This document shows, one piece after another, positions 13,462 to 19,565 of a DNA stretch of 19,565 nucleotides; the stretch's first letter is position 1, and the number at the start of each line of letters is the position of its first letter. The notes under the pieces are model-generated. The model was given only the letters and a program-made list of their open reading frames with translations, did not search any database and was not told where the DNA came from. Source of the stretch: an uncultured Solirubrobacteraceae bacterium (GTDB lineage: Bacteria; Actinomycetota; Thermoleophilia; Solirubrobacterales; Solirubrobacteraceae); assembly GCA_902806215.1 (NCBI GenBank), contig CADCVT010000145.1:1-19565 (forward strand), written 5' to 3'. The position numbers were made by a program, and so were the translations under genes.

Positions 13462-14106
13462 GTGAAGGACCAGGAGCCAGCCAAGGGGGTCGACGTCTTC
13501 CGGGACGCCGAGCTGATGAAGGTCATCGGGCACCCGCTGCGCATGCGCGCGTTCACGGAGGCCGTGAAGGGCGCCGTCAGCGCGAAGGACCTGTCGGAGC
13601 GCTTCGGCGAGCCACTCCCGAAGATGAGCTACCACGTCCGCGCGCTCGCGGATGCCGGGCTGCTCCGGGTCGTCAGACGCACCCGGCGCCGGGGTGCGAT
13701 CGAGACGCACTATCGGGCCATCGCCACGCTCGAGGTGGACGACGCGGTGATGGAGGAGGCTCCGGAGGACCTCATCGCGAGCTACTACGCCACGATGATG
13801 CGCCTGCTCAGCGAGGACGTGCTGCACGCGTTCGAGGGCGGCGCCGCCAGCGACCGCGACGTGTTCATGGGTCGGGCCCACTTCGTGACCGACGCTGCCG
13901 GGCGCGAGCGGATCGCCGCCGAGCTGCGCCAGTTCTACGAGCGGCTGGCCGAGCTCGAGGAGGAGGTCCGCAAGGAGCCCGGTCCGGACACCTCCGAGGT
14001 GAACCTGGCGATGATCTTCTACGAGGGCGACCGGGCCCTCGGCCGCAACGGCCCGGTGTTCATCAGCTACGGCTCGGACCACATCGAGACGATCCCGGCC
14101 GTCTAG
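13462..14106 (+). CDS. ArsR-like winged-helix transcriptional regulator
   Basis: The 214-residue protein has a winged helix at about residues 14-88. LMKVIGHPLRMRAF is the typical ArsR/HTH_20 first helix, SAKDLSERFGEPLPKMSYHVRAL the recognition region, and LLRVVRRTRRRGAIETHYRA the wing. No metal-binding Cys motif is visible, so metal sensing is unlikely. The C-terminal half (about 95-214) is a charged helical domain of a kind found in many actinobacterial regulators of transporters. It starts with GTG; a weak -10-like GCTACT ends 5 bases upstream. It converges on an MFS gene, and the two stop codons share the palindrome CTAG at 14103-14106. Confidence 0.87.
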   Translation: MKDQEPAKGVDVFRDAELMKVIGHPLRMRAFTEAVKGAVSAKDLSERFGEPLPKMSYHVRALADAGLLRVVRRTRRRGAIETHYRAIATLEVDDAVMEEAPEDLIASYYATMMRLLSEDVLHAFEGGAASDRDVFMGRAHFVTDAAGRERIAAELRQFYERLAELEEEVRKEPGPDTSEVNLAMIFYEGDRALGRNGPVFISYGSDHIETIPAV

Positions 14107-15308
14107 GCCTGGGCGGTCGCGTGCTCCTGGGCCGGGGCATGCGGGTGAGCCGAAGCTCGCCGGACGAACATCGCGCCGACGAGCACCGCGACGAGCACAC
14201 CGGAGCCGGCGACGGCGAACGCGACGCGCGGGTTCAGCACGGCGGTGATCGTCCCGCCGAGCAGGAACCCGAGGCCCGGGGCGGCGGTGATGACCGTCTC
14301 GAGCAGCGACGCCACCCGCGACTGGAAACGCTCTTCGGTCGCCTCCTGGAGCGCGGTGACGACCGCGACCCACTGGACGCCGTTGCCGACGCCTCCGAGC
14401 GCGGACGCGAGGCAGGCCAGGGCGAGGGTCGGCGCGACCGCCATGCCGAGGTAACCGGCGGCGACCGTCACGGTGGACGCGACGATCAGGGAGGCCATCC
14501 CGCGCCTGCGCTCACGCGCGTACAGCCAGCTCCCGACGACCATCCCGGCACCCCACGCGGTCATGAGCGCGCCGAATCCCGCGTCGCCGGTGTCGAGGCT
14601 CTCCTTCGCGTAGATGACCTCGATCGGCGTGACCATCGTCAGCAGGACGAGGACGACGGTCTGGCCCATGAGCAGCGTGCGCAGCCGCACGTCGCGCCGG
14701 ACGTAGGCGAAGCCCTCGCGCAGGCGCGTCGTCCAGTGGGTCTCGGGGTCGGGCGTGGCGCTGCGGACCGTGAGCGGCGCCACGACGACCGCGAGAGCGA
14801 GGAAGACCGCGGCGGCGAGGCCGAGGACGAAGGCGCTCGACATCGCGGCGACGAGCAGGCCCGCCAGAAGGGGGGCTCCCGCGTTCATGCCGGCAAAGCC
14901 CATGTTCAGCGCGGCGTTGCCCTCGCGGAGCTTGCCCTCGGGCTCGAGGACGGCCACCGTGGCCGAGCGCGTCGATGCGCGCGCGACGGCGGCAAGCGTG
15001 CCGTCGAGCAGCGCCAGCGCGAGCACAGCGGGCAGCGAGAACGCGCCCGCGACGAGGGCCAGCGCCCCGAGCGCCGCGGCCTCGACCACGTACGCGGCCA
15101 CCAGGACGCGCCCGACCGGGAGGTTGTCGACCCGCGCCACGACGAGCGGGACGAAGAGCGCCGCCGTCGCGAACGCGTCGTTGGTCTTGTCGTAGACGAG
15201 CAGCGCGAGTGCGACCGTCGCCAGCCAGTCCGCCAGCTCGTTCAGCGTGTACGTCGTGCAGAGGCGCCCGAAGTCCTTGATCCGGAGTGTCTGCAGGATC
15301 GCCTTCAC
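14103..15308 (-). CDS. MFS transporter
   Basis: The 401-residue protein is a major facilitator with about 11-12 hydrophobic segments. It opens LRIKDFGRLCTTYTLNELADWLATVALALLV, the pattern of actinobacterial MFS exporters of the MFS_3/EntS kind, and has a middle loop TTRLREGFAYVRRDVRLRTLL between its halves. A His-rich tail (ASAHPHAPAQEH) ends the protein. The second membrane segment looks short (AALFVPLVVARVD), about ten residues less than is usual. The substrate is unknown; drug or metabolite efflux is the default inference. GTG at 15308 is chosen because GATAAC (15315-15320, minus) ends 6 bases upstream and the frame before it has no transporter-like sequence. It may be controlled by the convergent ArsR-like gene. 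Confidence 0.9.
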   Translation of the reverse strand: MKAILQTLRIKDFGRLCTTYTLNELADWLATVALALLVYDKTNDAFATAALFVPLVVARVDNLPVGRVLVAAYVVEAAALGALALVAGAFSLPAVLALALLDGTLAAVARASTRSATVAVLEPEGKLREGNAALNMGFAGMNAGAPLLAGLLVAAMSSAFVLGLAAAVFLALAVVVAPLTVRSATPDPETHWTTRLREGFAYVRRDVRLRTLLMGQTVVLVLLTMVTPIEVIYAKESLDTGDAGFGALMTAWGAGMVVGSWLYARERRRGMASLIVASTVTVAAGYLGMAVAPTLALACLASALGGVGNGVQWVAVVTALQEATEERFQSRVASLLETVITAAPGLGFLLGGTITAVLNPRVAFAVAGSGVLVAVLVGAMFVRRASAHPHAPAQEHATAQA

Positions 15309-15314
15309 GCTCGC

Positions 15315-15344
15315 GTTATCGACCGGTAAGGGGTGCGACTTGAA
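15315..15344 (-). promoter_or_regulatory. Probable promoter for the MFS gene
   Basis: GATAAC (15315-15320) as -10 and TTCAAG (15339-15344) as -35 are 18 bases apart on the minus strand. The -10 ends 6 bases before GTG, so the transcript would be leaderless. Confidence 0.45.
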
Positions 15345-15441
15345 GCGCTCCGACACTCGTACATGCGTCCAGGGTCTTGCGTAGGGCTCAAGTCCCCGGA
15401 AGGATCCCTTCCAGCGGTCGTACTGAACGAGAGTCTGGGAG

Positions 15442-15534
15442 GGAAAACATGTCCTGGCGCGTGCGATAGTTCTGAGTAGGAAAGCCTGACGAAGGGGCGC
15501 CATCGGCGCTCCTTCGTCGTTAAAGGGTTTTCCA
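15442..15534 (+). promoter_or_regulatory. Structured leader with alternative pairings before the HD-GYP gene
   Basis: An extended -10 (TGCGATAGT, 15462-15470) could start a leader of about 55 bases. It holds a 14-bp hairpin (15488-15501 with 15505-15518, loop ATC, one G-U pair). Around it, GGAAAGCC (15479-15486) can pair with GGTTTTCC (15526-15533), which directly precedes the GTG start and overlaps the end of the Shine-Dalgarno-like AAAGGG (15522-15527). Upstream, GGAAAAC (15442-15448) is a perfect complement of the same GTTTTCC, so the two pairings exclude each other if transcription begins further upstream. I do not recognise a known riboswitch; it lacks the c-di-GMP aptamer motifs. Confidence 0.4.
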
Positions 15535-16932
15535 GTGCTGCCGATACAAGGGTCCGTGTCGTCCCGCGCCCGCGTTGTCTCGGCGTTCGCTGTCGTGCTG
15601 CTCGCCGGCGCGTTGGTCGGCATGGTCGCGCTCGCGGATCGCGGGAGCTGGGATCCCGCGCTCCTCGTGGTGCTGGCGGTGCTCGTCGTCGGAGCGAACC
15701 TCTTCGAGATCGAGTTCAAGAAGATCTCGATCTCCGGTGACTTCCTCGGCATCGTCGTGGCGATGGCCGTCCTGGGGCCGACCCAGGCAGCCCTGCTCGG
15801 GTTGCTCTCCTCGGCGGTCTGGCTGAGCCGCGGCCCGACCCGCCTGCCGTTCGCGCTCATGGCGCTGGCCGAGCACGCGACGTTCCCGCTCGTCGGCGCG
15901 CTCACGATCGCCGCGGCCGCCGATGCTCTCGCCGTGACGCCGACGGACGTCGGATTCGCCGCGCCGCTCGTCATGGGCTTCATCGTCGCGGCGGTCATCA
16001 ACATGTCGCTCGTCTTCGCGACGCACAGCATCATCGACGGCGTCCCGCTACGCGACCTCGTCCGCAACGCCGCCGTTCCGTTCCTGCCGTCGGAGGCCGC
16101 GATGGTGCTCCTGTCGAGCATCATCGTCTTCGTCGAGGCGCACCTCGGGGTCGTCGCCATCGCGATGCTCGTCGCGCTGTTCTTCCTCTATCTGTTCCTC
16201 CTGCGCGAGCTCGTGGTCTCCCGTGACCGGGCCGAGGAGCTCGAGCGCCGGACCGAGCAGCTCGCCTCGCTTCAGGTCGGCGTCCTCACCGCGATGCTGC
16301 GCACGCTGTCGATGCGCGACCGCATGACCGCGCGCCACTCCGCTGCCGTCGCCCGGTACGCGCGTGAGCTCGCGAAGGCCGCGGGCTGCAGCGACGCCGA
16401 GCAGGACCTGGCCCATACCGCCGGGCTGCTGCACGACATCGGGAAGTTCATCCTGCCCGACCACATCCTCCTCGCGAACACGAAGCTCAACGACGAGGAC
16501 TGGCAGCTCATCAAGATGCACCCCTTCCAGGGCGCGAAGGTCGTGCGCGAGGTCGAGGGCTACGGGCCGATCGCCGACATCATCTGGGCGCACCACGAGC
16601 GCGTCGACGGCCGCGGCTACCCGCGCGGGCTCGCGGGCGAGGACATCCCGCTGATGTCGCGGATGATCTCCATCGCCGACACGTACGACGTCATGACGGC
16701 CCGCGACTCCTACCGCGACCCGGTCTCCTCGCAGGCGGCCATCGAGGAGCTCAGGCGCGTGTCGGGGGCCCAGCTCGACGGCCGGCTCGTCGAGATCTTC
16801 ATCGAGGTGCTGCATTCGAAGGGCGTCGCCTTCCAGCACGCCGACGACGCGGACTTCGAGGCCGAGCTGGCCTTCGAGCGCAAGGTCCGCGACCACGCCG
16901 CCCCGCGCGTGGACCTCCCCGCCGCCGCCTGA
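15535..16932 (+). CDS. Membrane-anchored HD-GYP domain phosphodiesterase
   Basis: The 465-residue protein has an N-terminal membrane region of about six to seven hydrophobic segments (about 12-224), a short coiled-coil-like linker (RDRAEELERRTEQLASLQ, 230-247), and a C-terminal HD-GYP domain (about 248-435). The domain carries the metal-binding HD pair (His300, Asp301 in HDIGK), His329, the HHExxD motif (353-358) and GYP (361-363), with further conserved Asp382. All signature residues are present, so it should be an active cyclic di-GMP phosphodiesterase; some HD-GYP proteins act on other cyclic dinucleotides. The membrane part probably senses an unknown signal. GTG at 15535 follows AAAGGG (15522-15527). 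A Crp-like regulator follows after 118 bases. Confidence 0.93.
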   Translation: MLPIQGSVSSRARVVSAFAVVLLAGALVGMVALADRGSWDPALLVVLAVLVVGANLFEIEFKKISISGDFLGIVVAMAVLGPTQAALLGLLSSAVWLSRGPTRLPFALMALAEHATFPLVGALTIAAAADALAVTPTDVGFAAPLVMGFIVAAVINMSLVFATHSIIDGVPLRDLVRNAAVPFLPSEAAMVLLSSIIVFVEAHLGVVAIAMLVALFFLYLFLLRELVVSRDRAEELERRTEQLASLQVGVLTAMLRTLSMRDRMTARHSAAVARYARELAKAAGCSDAEQDLAHTAGLLHDIGKFILPDHILLANTKLNDEDWQLIKMHPFQGAKVVREVEGYGPIADIIWAHHERVDGRGYPRGLAGEDIPLMSRMISIADTYDVMTARDSYRDPVSSQAAIEELRRVSGAQLDGRLVEIFIEVLHSKGVAFQHADDADFEAELAFERKVRDHAAPRVDLPAAA

Positions 16933-16992
16933 TCTGCGTCGCCGGTACGCCGGCACACGCCCTCTCAGAGAGACCGAAACGCGCTCGAGCGC

Positions 16993-17021
16993 GCGACAAC
17001 GCTGCGCGCGTACCCTATGAT
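16993..17021 (+). promoter_or_regulatory. Sigma70-type promoter for the Crp-like gene
   Basis: GCGACA (16993-16998) and TATGAT (17016-17021) are 17 bases apart, the best canonical promoter in the window. The start site would be near 17028, giving a 5' leader of about 23 bases. Upstream lie two small dyads, CTCTC-A-GAGAG (16962-16972) and GCGCTCGAGCGC (16981-16992), the second abutting the -35. Confidence 0.55.
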
Positions 17022-17050
17022 CAGCCAACCGAGCAGTCAGCGGGCTATCT

Positions 17051-17803
17051 ATGGTACGTCACCCATACCTGGTGCGGGTCTTCGAGTACGAACCCGATCT
17101 GTTGCGTCACCTCGGACGGCTCGACGCGGAGGCCGCCTCGGCGCGCACGGTCGTGGAGGCGGTGTCGCTCGAGACCGGTGAAGAGCTGTCGGCGGCACTG
17201 CCGTCCGAACCGACCGACCTGGGTTTCCTCGTGCTCGACGGGATGCTCGCCCGGAACGTCGAGGCCTTCGGGCACCGGGCCGTCGAGCTGCTCGGTGCCG
17301 GCGACTTCATCCGTCCCCGGGGCGCATCGCAGCTGCCACCGCCCGCGGCGGTCGTGGGCGACTGCCGAGCCCTCACGCCGGCACGCGTGGGCCTGCTCGA
17401 TCGCCGGTTCGAGCGCGAGGCGTCCATGCTGCCCGGCGTCCTCGCGGAGCTCGCGGATCGCACCGCCGCGCGGGCGACGAGCCTCTGCGTCCAGCTCGCG
17501 ATCGCGCAGCTCCCGCAGCTCGAGGCCCGTCTGCTCGCGCTGTTCTGGACCGCGGCCGAACGCTGGGGGATCGTCGAGGCTCGCGGCGTCAGCGTGCATC
17601 TGCCCGTGTCGCAGAGCCTGCTCGCGGAGCTGACGTCGTCGCGCCGGCCGTCGGTCAACTCCGCGCTGCGCCGGCTGCGCGACCGCGGCGACCTGATCGC
17701 GAGCCCGGACGGGCACTGGCTCCTGGTCGGCCAGCAACCTCGTTGTGAGGTCTTGAGCGCTCCGACTGTCAGCGGCATGACAGTCGGCGCCCGTGGCGAG
17801 TAG
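17051..17803 (+). CDS. Crp/Fnr-like transcriptional regulator with degenerate sensor domain
   Basis: The 250-residue protein has the Crp layout: an N-terminal beta-rich domain (about 35-120), a long dimer helix (about 130-170), and a C-terminal winged helix (about 180-226) with LPVSQSLLAELTSSRRPSVNSALRRLRDRG as recognition region and DGHWLL as wing. The sensor part aligns in order with a cyclic-nucleotide domain (VLDGMLARNV, LLGAGDFIRP) but lacks the GE-x(9)-R phosphate cassette, so cAMP binding is doubtful. There are no FNR-type iron-sulfur cysteines. It has its own promoter at 16993-17021. A perfect 9-bp hairpin (17762-17770 with 17779-17787) lies within the last codons. Being next to the HD-GYP gene suggests, but does not show, a signalling link. 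Confidence 0.85.
   Translation: MVRHPYLVRVFEYEPDLLRHLGRLDAEAASARTVVEAVSLETGEELSAALPSEPTDLGFLVLDGMLARNVEAFGHRAVELLGAGDFIRPRGASQLPPPAAVVGDCRALTPARVGLLDRRFEREASMLPGVLAELADRTAARATSLCVQLAIAQLPQLEARLLALFWTAAERWGIVEARGVSVHLPVSQSLLAELTSSRRPSVNSALRRLRDRGDLIASPDGHWLLVGQQPRCEVLSAPTVSGMTVGARGE
17762..17787 (+). terminator. Hairpin inside the 3' end of the Crp-like gene
   Basis: CCGACTGTC (17762-17770) and GACAGTCGG (17779-17787) flank an 8-base loop. It lies within the last 14 codons, and no T-run follows. It could attenuate or end transcription; the 112-base gap that follows shows no better terminator. Confidence 0.35.
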
Positions 17804-17915
17804 CTCACCGTACAGGCGTCGTGTGCGGACTCGGCGCTGTCGGTTCTCCTTGCGTCACGCGGGCTCCGCTGGGGGGCCCGGTGATCCTGGCGCGGAGGCG
17901 CAGGGGGAGGTCGTG

Positions 17916-19565
17916 ATGGACGCAAGGAAGAGCTGGCGTGGCTGCCGGACCGGACTGACGGCGGTGGTGGCCGCGGTGCTGCTGGCCGGCGGCGCGGGAA
18001 CGGTGGCGGTCGCTGAGGATCTCGGCCTCGTCAGCGTCGACGACGCGGTCGAGGCACTCATGGACGCCAACCCGGCCGCGGTGGACGAGACCCCGGTCGA
18101 CGGTGAGCGCGTGGTCCCGGCGGTCGAGCAGACCGCCGACGGCTTCGTCGCCGACGCGAAGTCGACCGACGTCGAGATCGGCGACGAGCCGACCGACCCG
18201 ATCACGCTCGAGACGCGCGCGGGCGATCTCGACATCACGCAGCAGAACGTCGCGCCACTGGCGTCCGACGGCGAGGCCGTCGGCGACAGCGCCGTCGTCT
18301 ATGCGAACACCGGGAAGGATGCGGACACCGCGGTCAAGCCGACCGAGGGCGGCGTCGAGACGTTCACGGGCATCCGCAGCGAGGATGCGGCAGAGGACTT
18401 CTCGTTCGAAGTCGACCTGGCCGGCGAGGAGACGCTCGTCGAGATGCCCGACGGCGGCGTCGCAATCGTCGACGCGGACCCGGACCCGGCCGCGAAGGCC
18501 GAGGCGGGACCCAAGCCGGCGGATGTGCCGGCGGGGTCCGAGCAGGCCGACGAGCTCAAGGAGAAGGCCGGCGTCGATGCCGTTGATCCCGACCCGAAGG
18601 CCGAGGCCGAGGCCGAGGCGGCGGTCGAGGAGACCGGTGTGAAGCGGCCCGAAGGGGCAGAGGGCGCCGCCGCGGTCGACGCTCGACCCGACGAGACGGT
18701 GAAGCCGGACGACGCCGCTACTGCGCCGGGGGCGCCGGTGCCCACGCTCGAGGACGCGCCGACGGCGGAGGAGCTCGCCGAGAAGGCGGCGAAGGTCGAG
18801 CAGCAGGTCGAGGACACGGCCGAGGCGACGCTCGAGAGTGCGCAGGACAGCGCTCAGGCGGCCGATGCAGCGGTCGAGAAGGCGAACGCCGCCCAGGCAG
18901 CGGAACAGCCGGTCGTGGTCGCCGAGTTCCATCCGCCGACGTCGCAGGACGCTGACGGTGACCCCGTCGAGACGACCCTCGAGGTGGAGGGCGACACCGT
19001 GACGATGCACGTCGACCACCGCGGCGAGGACGTTGCGTATCCGATCGCTGCCGACCCGTGGGTCACGGTCGTCAAGACGCGCTGGGTGTGGAAGGCGCGT
19101 CCCGTCTACCGCACCGAGACGTACCTCAGCCACTGGGAGCAGTCCTCGTTCTACGTCGGGCACTGGCATCCGGCCTGGTGCTGGTGGGGGGTCCACTGCA
19201 CCGACGCGGGCTGGGGCTGGTGGCGCAACTACTACAACTGGAACACCTACCTCACCTACTGGCCCAGCTGGGACTGGGGCCCGAGCTACCAGCTCTACTG
19301 GCGTCCGGTCTACCGCCAGCGCAGCGTTGTCAGCCACTGGGTCTGGTACCAGGCCGCCGAGAACTACCTCGAGAACGTGTACGTCGCGGGCCCCGAGGAT
19401 CAGGGACCATTCGGAACCGAGCACCTCGCACTGGACCTCGGCCAGGTCGACAAGATCGGCTCGGCGGCGGACGAAGGACCGGACCTCGACGCGAGTGCCG
19501 CGGCCTACGACAACCGGGGCTGCCGGCGGACGCACGACGTAAGGAACCTCAGGGCGGCGGGGACG
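17916..19565 (+). CDS. Large secreted protein with acidic region and Trp/Tyr-rich segment (3' partial)
   Basis: The frame is open from ATG at 17916 to the right edge (550 residues), with a very strong Shine-Dalgarno GGGGGAGG (17903-17910) 5 bases upstream. It has a signal peptide (MDARKSWRGC, then a hydrophobic core to AVA, cleavage near 33). Next comes a beta-rich block (about 100-190; VYANTGKDADTAVKPTEGGV, FSFEVDLAGEETLVEMPDGG), then an Asp/Glu/Ala/Lys-rich, coiled-coil-prone stretch (about 190-330). A second block ends HVDHRGEDVAYPIAADPW, a motif I associate with the N-terminal part of large secreted actinobacterial proteins, some with RHS-type repeats. Residues 389-490 then hold 17 Trp and 13 Tyr. 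What follows lies outside the window. The long antisense frame here is a shadow. Confidence 0.85.
   Translation, partial: MDARKSWRGCRTGLTAVVAAVLLAGGAGTVAVAEDLGLVSVDDAVEALMDANPAAVDETPVDGERVVPAVEQTADGFVADAKSTDVEIGDEPTDPITLETRAGDLDITQQNVAPLASDGEAVGDSAVVYANTGKDADTAVKPTEGGVETFTGIRSEDAAEDFSFEVDLAGEETLVEMPDGGVAIVDADPDPAAKAEAGPKPADVPAGSEQADELKEKAGVDAVDPDPKAEAEAEAAVEETGVKRPEGAEGAAAVDARPDETVKPDDAATAPGAPVPTLEDAPTAEELAEKAAKVEQQVEDTAEATLESAQDSAQAADAAVEKANAAQAAEQPVVVAEFHPPTSQDADGDPVETTLEVEGDTVTMHVDHRGEDVAYPIAADPWVTVVKTRWVWKARPVYRTETYLSHWEQSSFYVGHWHPAWCWWGVHCTDAGWGWWRNYYNWNTYLTYWPSWDWGPSYQLYWRPVYRQRSVVSHWVWYQAAENYLENVYVAGPEDQGPFGTEHLALDLGQVDKIGSAADEGPDLDASAAAYDNRGCRRTHDVRNLRAAGT
19098..19136 (+). repeat. 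Copy 1 of a 13-residue repeat (RPVYR-x5-SHW)
   Basis: It encodes RPVYRTETYLSHW within the secreted protein and opens the Trp/Tyr-rich segment. Copy 2 lies 204 bases (68 codons) downstream. Eight of 13 residues are the same. Confidence 0.6.
19302..19340 (+). repeat. Copy 2 of a 13-residue repeat (RPVYR-x5-SHW)
   Basis: It encodes RPVYRQRSVVSHW and closes the densest part of the Trp/Tyr-rich segment. Codons differ from copy 1 at several synonymous sites, so the match is kept at protein level. Confidence 0.6.

Noticed and set aside
15479..15533. A c-di-GMP (GEMM) riboswitch before the HD-GYP gene
   Set aside because: The conserved aptamer segments and tetraloop/receptor pattern are absent; only a long hairpin and alternative pairings remain.
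17804..17915. A promoter or terminator in the 112-base gap before the last secreted gene
   Set aside because: Apart from the strong Shine-Dalgarno at 17903-17910, I find no convincing -35/-10 pair or hairpin with a T-run.
17805..19535. A 576-codon minus-strand open frame at the right end
   Set aside because: It is antisense to the secreted protein at 17916, which has a strong Shine-Dalgarno and signal peptide. The minus product is an Arg/Leu/Val/Gly-rich string of shadow type.
1..19565. CRISPR array, insertion sequence with transposase, prophage or integrase
   Set aside because: There is no regularly spaced repeat, transposase, integrase or phage structural gene. The tRNA-Ala gene has no adjacent attachment-site duplication.

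Overview
This window is very GC-rich and gene-dense. The likely source is an actinobacterium of the class Thermoleophilia (Solirubrobacterales-like). Three things suggest this: the order rplU-rpmA-obgE-proB-proA-nadD-rsfS, many GTG starts, and several proteins that resemble products I associate with that group (a YCF48/BNR propeller, a degenerate Crp-like regulator, and a secreted protein with a 'YPIAADPWV' motif). The taxonomic call is an inference from sequence style; there is no 16S gene here.

Layout. Positions 1-1923 hold a plus-strand run: the tail of a basic-ended protein (probably RNase E/G), an alpha/beta hydrolase of haloalkane-dehalogenase type, rplU, rpmA and a small membrane protein, all overlapping or nearly so. 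A minus-strand SDR gene (1924-2619) separates these from obgE (2658-3962) and a flavodoxin-fold FMN reductase (3970-4584). Positions 4585-4951 contain no convincing gene. This gap lies between two convergent genes and is built as one large, diverged palindrome with tandem 18-bp operator-like dyads inside. A lone MlaE-type permease (4952-5761, minus) and a GntR-type regulator (5817-6506) diverge from a shared promoter region. proB, proA, nadD and rsfS follow (6565-9868); the last three are coupled by ATGA overlaps.

The second half is accessory. It has a small unknown gene (9873-10112, minus), a secreted BNR/YCF48 propeller (10194-12437, minus), tRNA-Ala(GGC) (12620-12692, minus), an NAD(P)-binding protein, an ArsR-like regulator convergent with an MFS transporter, a membrane HD-GYP protein behind a structured leader, a Crp-like regulator, and a large secreted protein that runs off the right edge. 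That last protein has an acidic middle region and then an extreme Trp/Tyr-rich segment.

How the genes relate. The housekeeping genes cover ribosome assembly and silencing (L21, L27, Obg, RsfS), proline synthesis (ProB, ProA) and NAD synthesis (NadD). The right side looks like envelope and signalling functions. Many genes have a TANNNT hexamer ending 6-8 bases before the start codon and no Shine-Dalgarno, which suggests widespread leaderless transcription.
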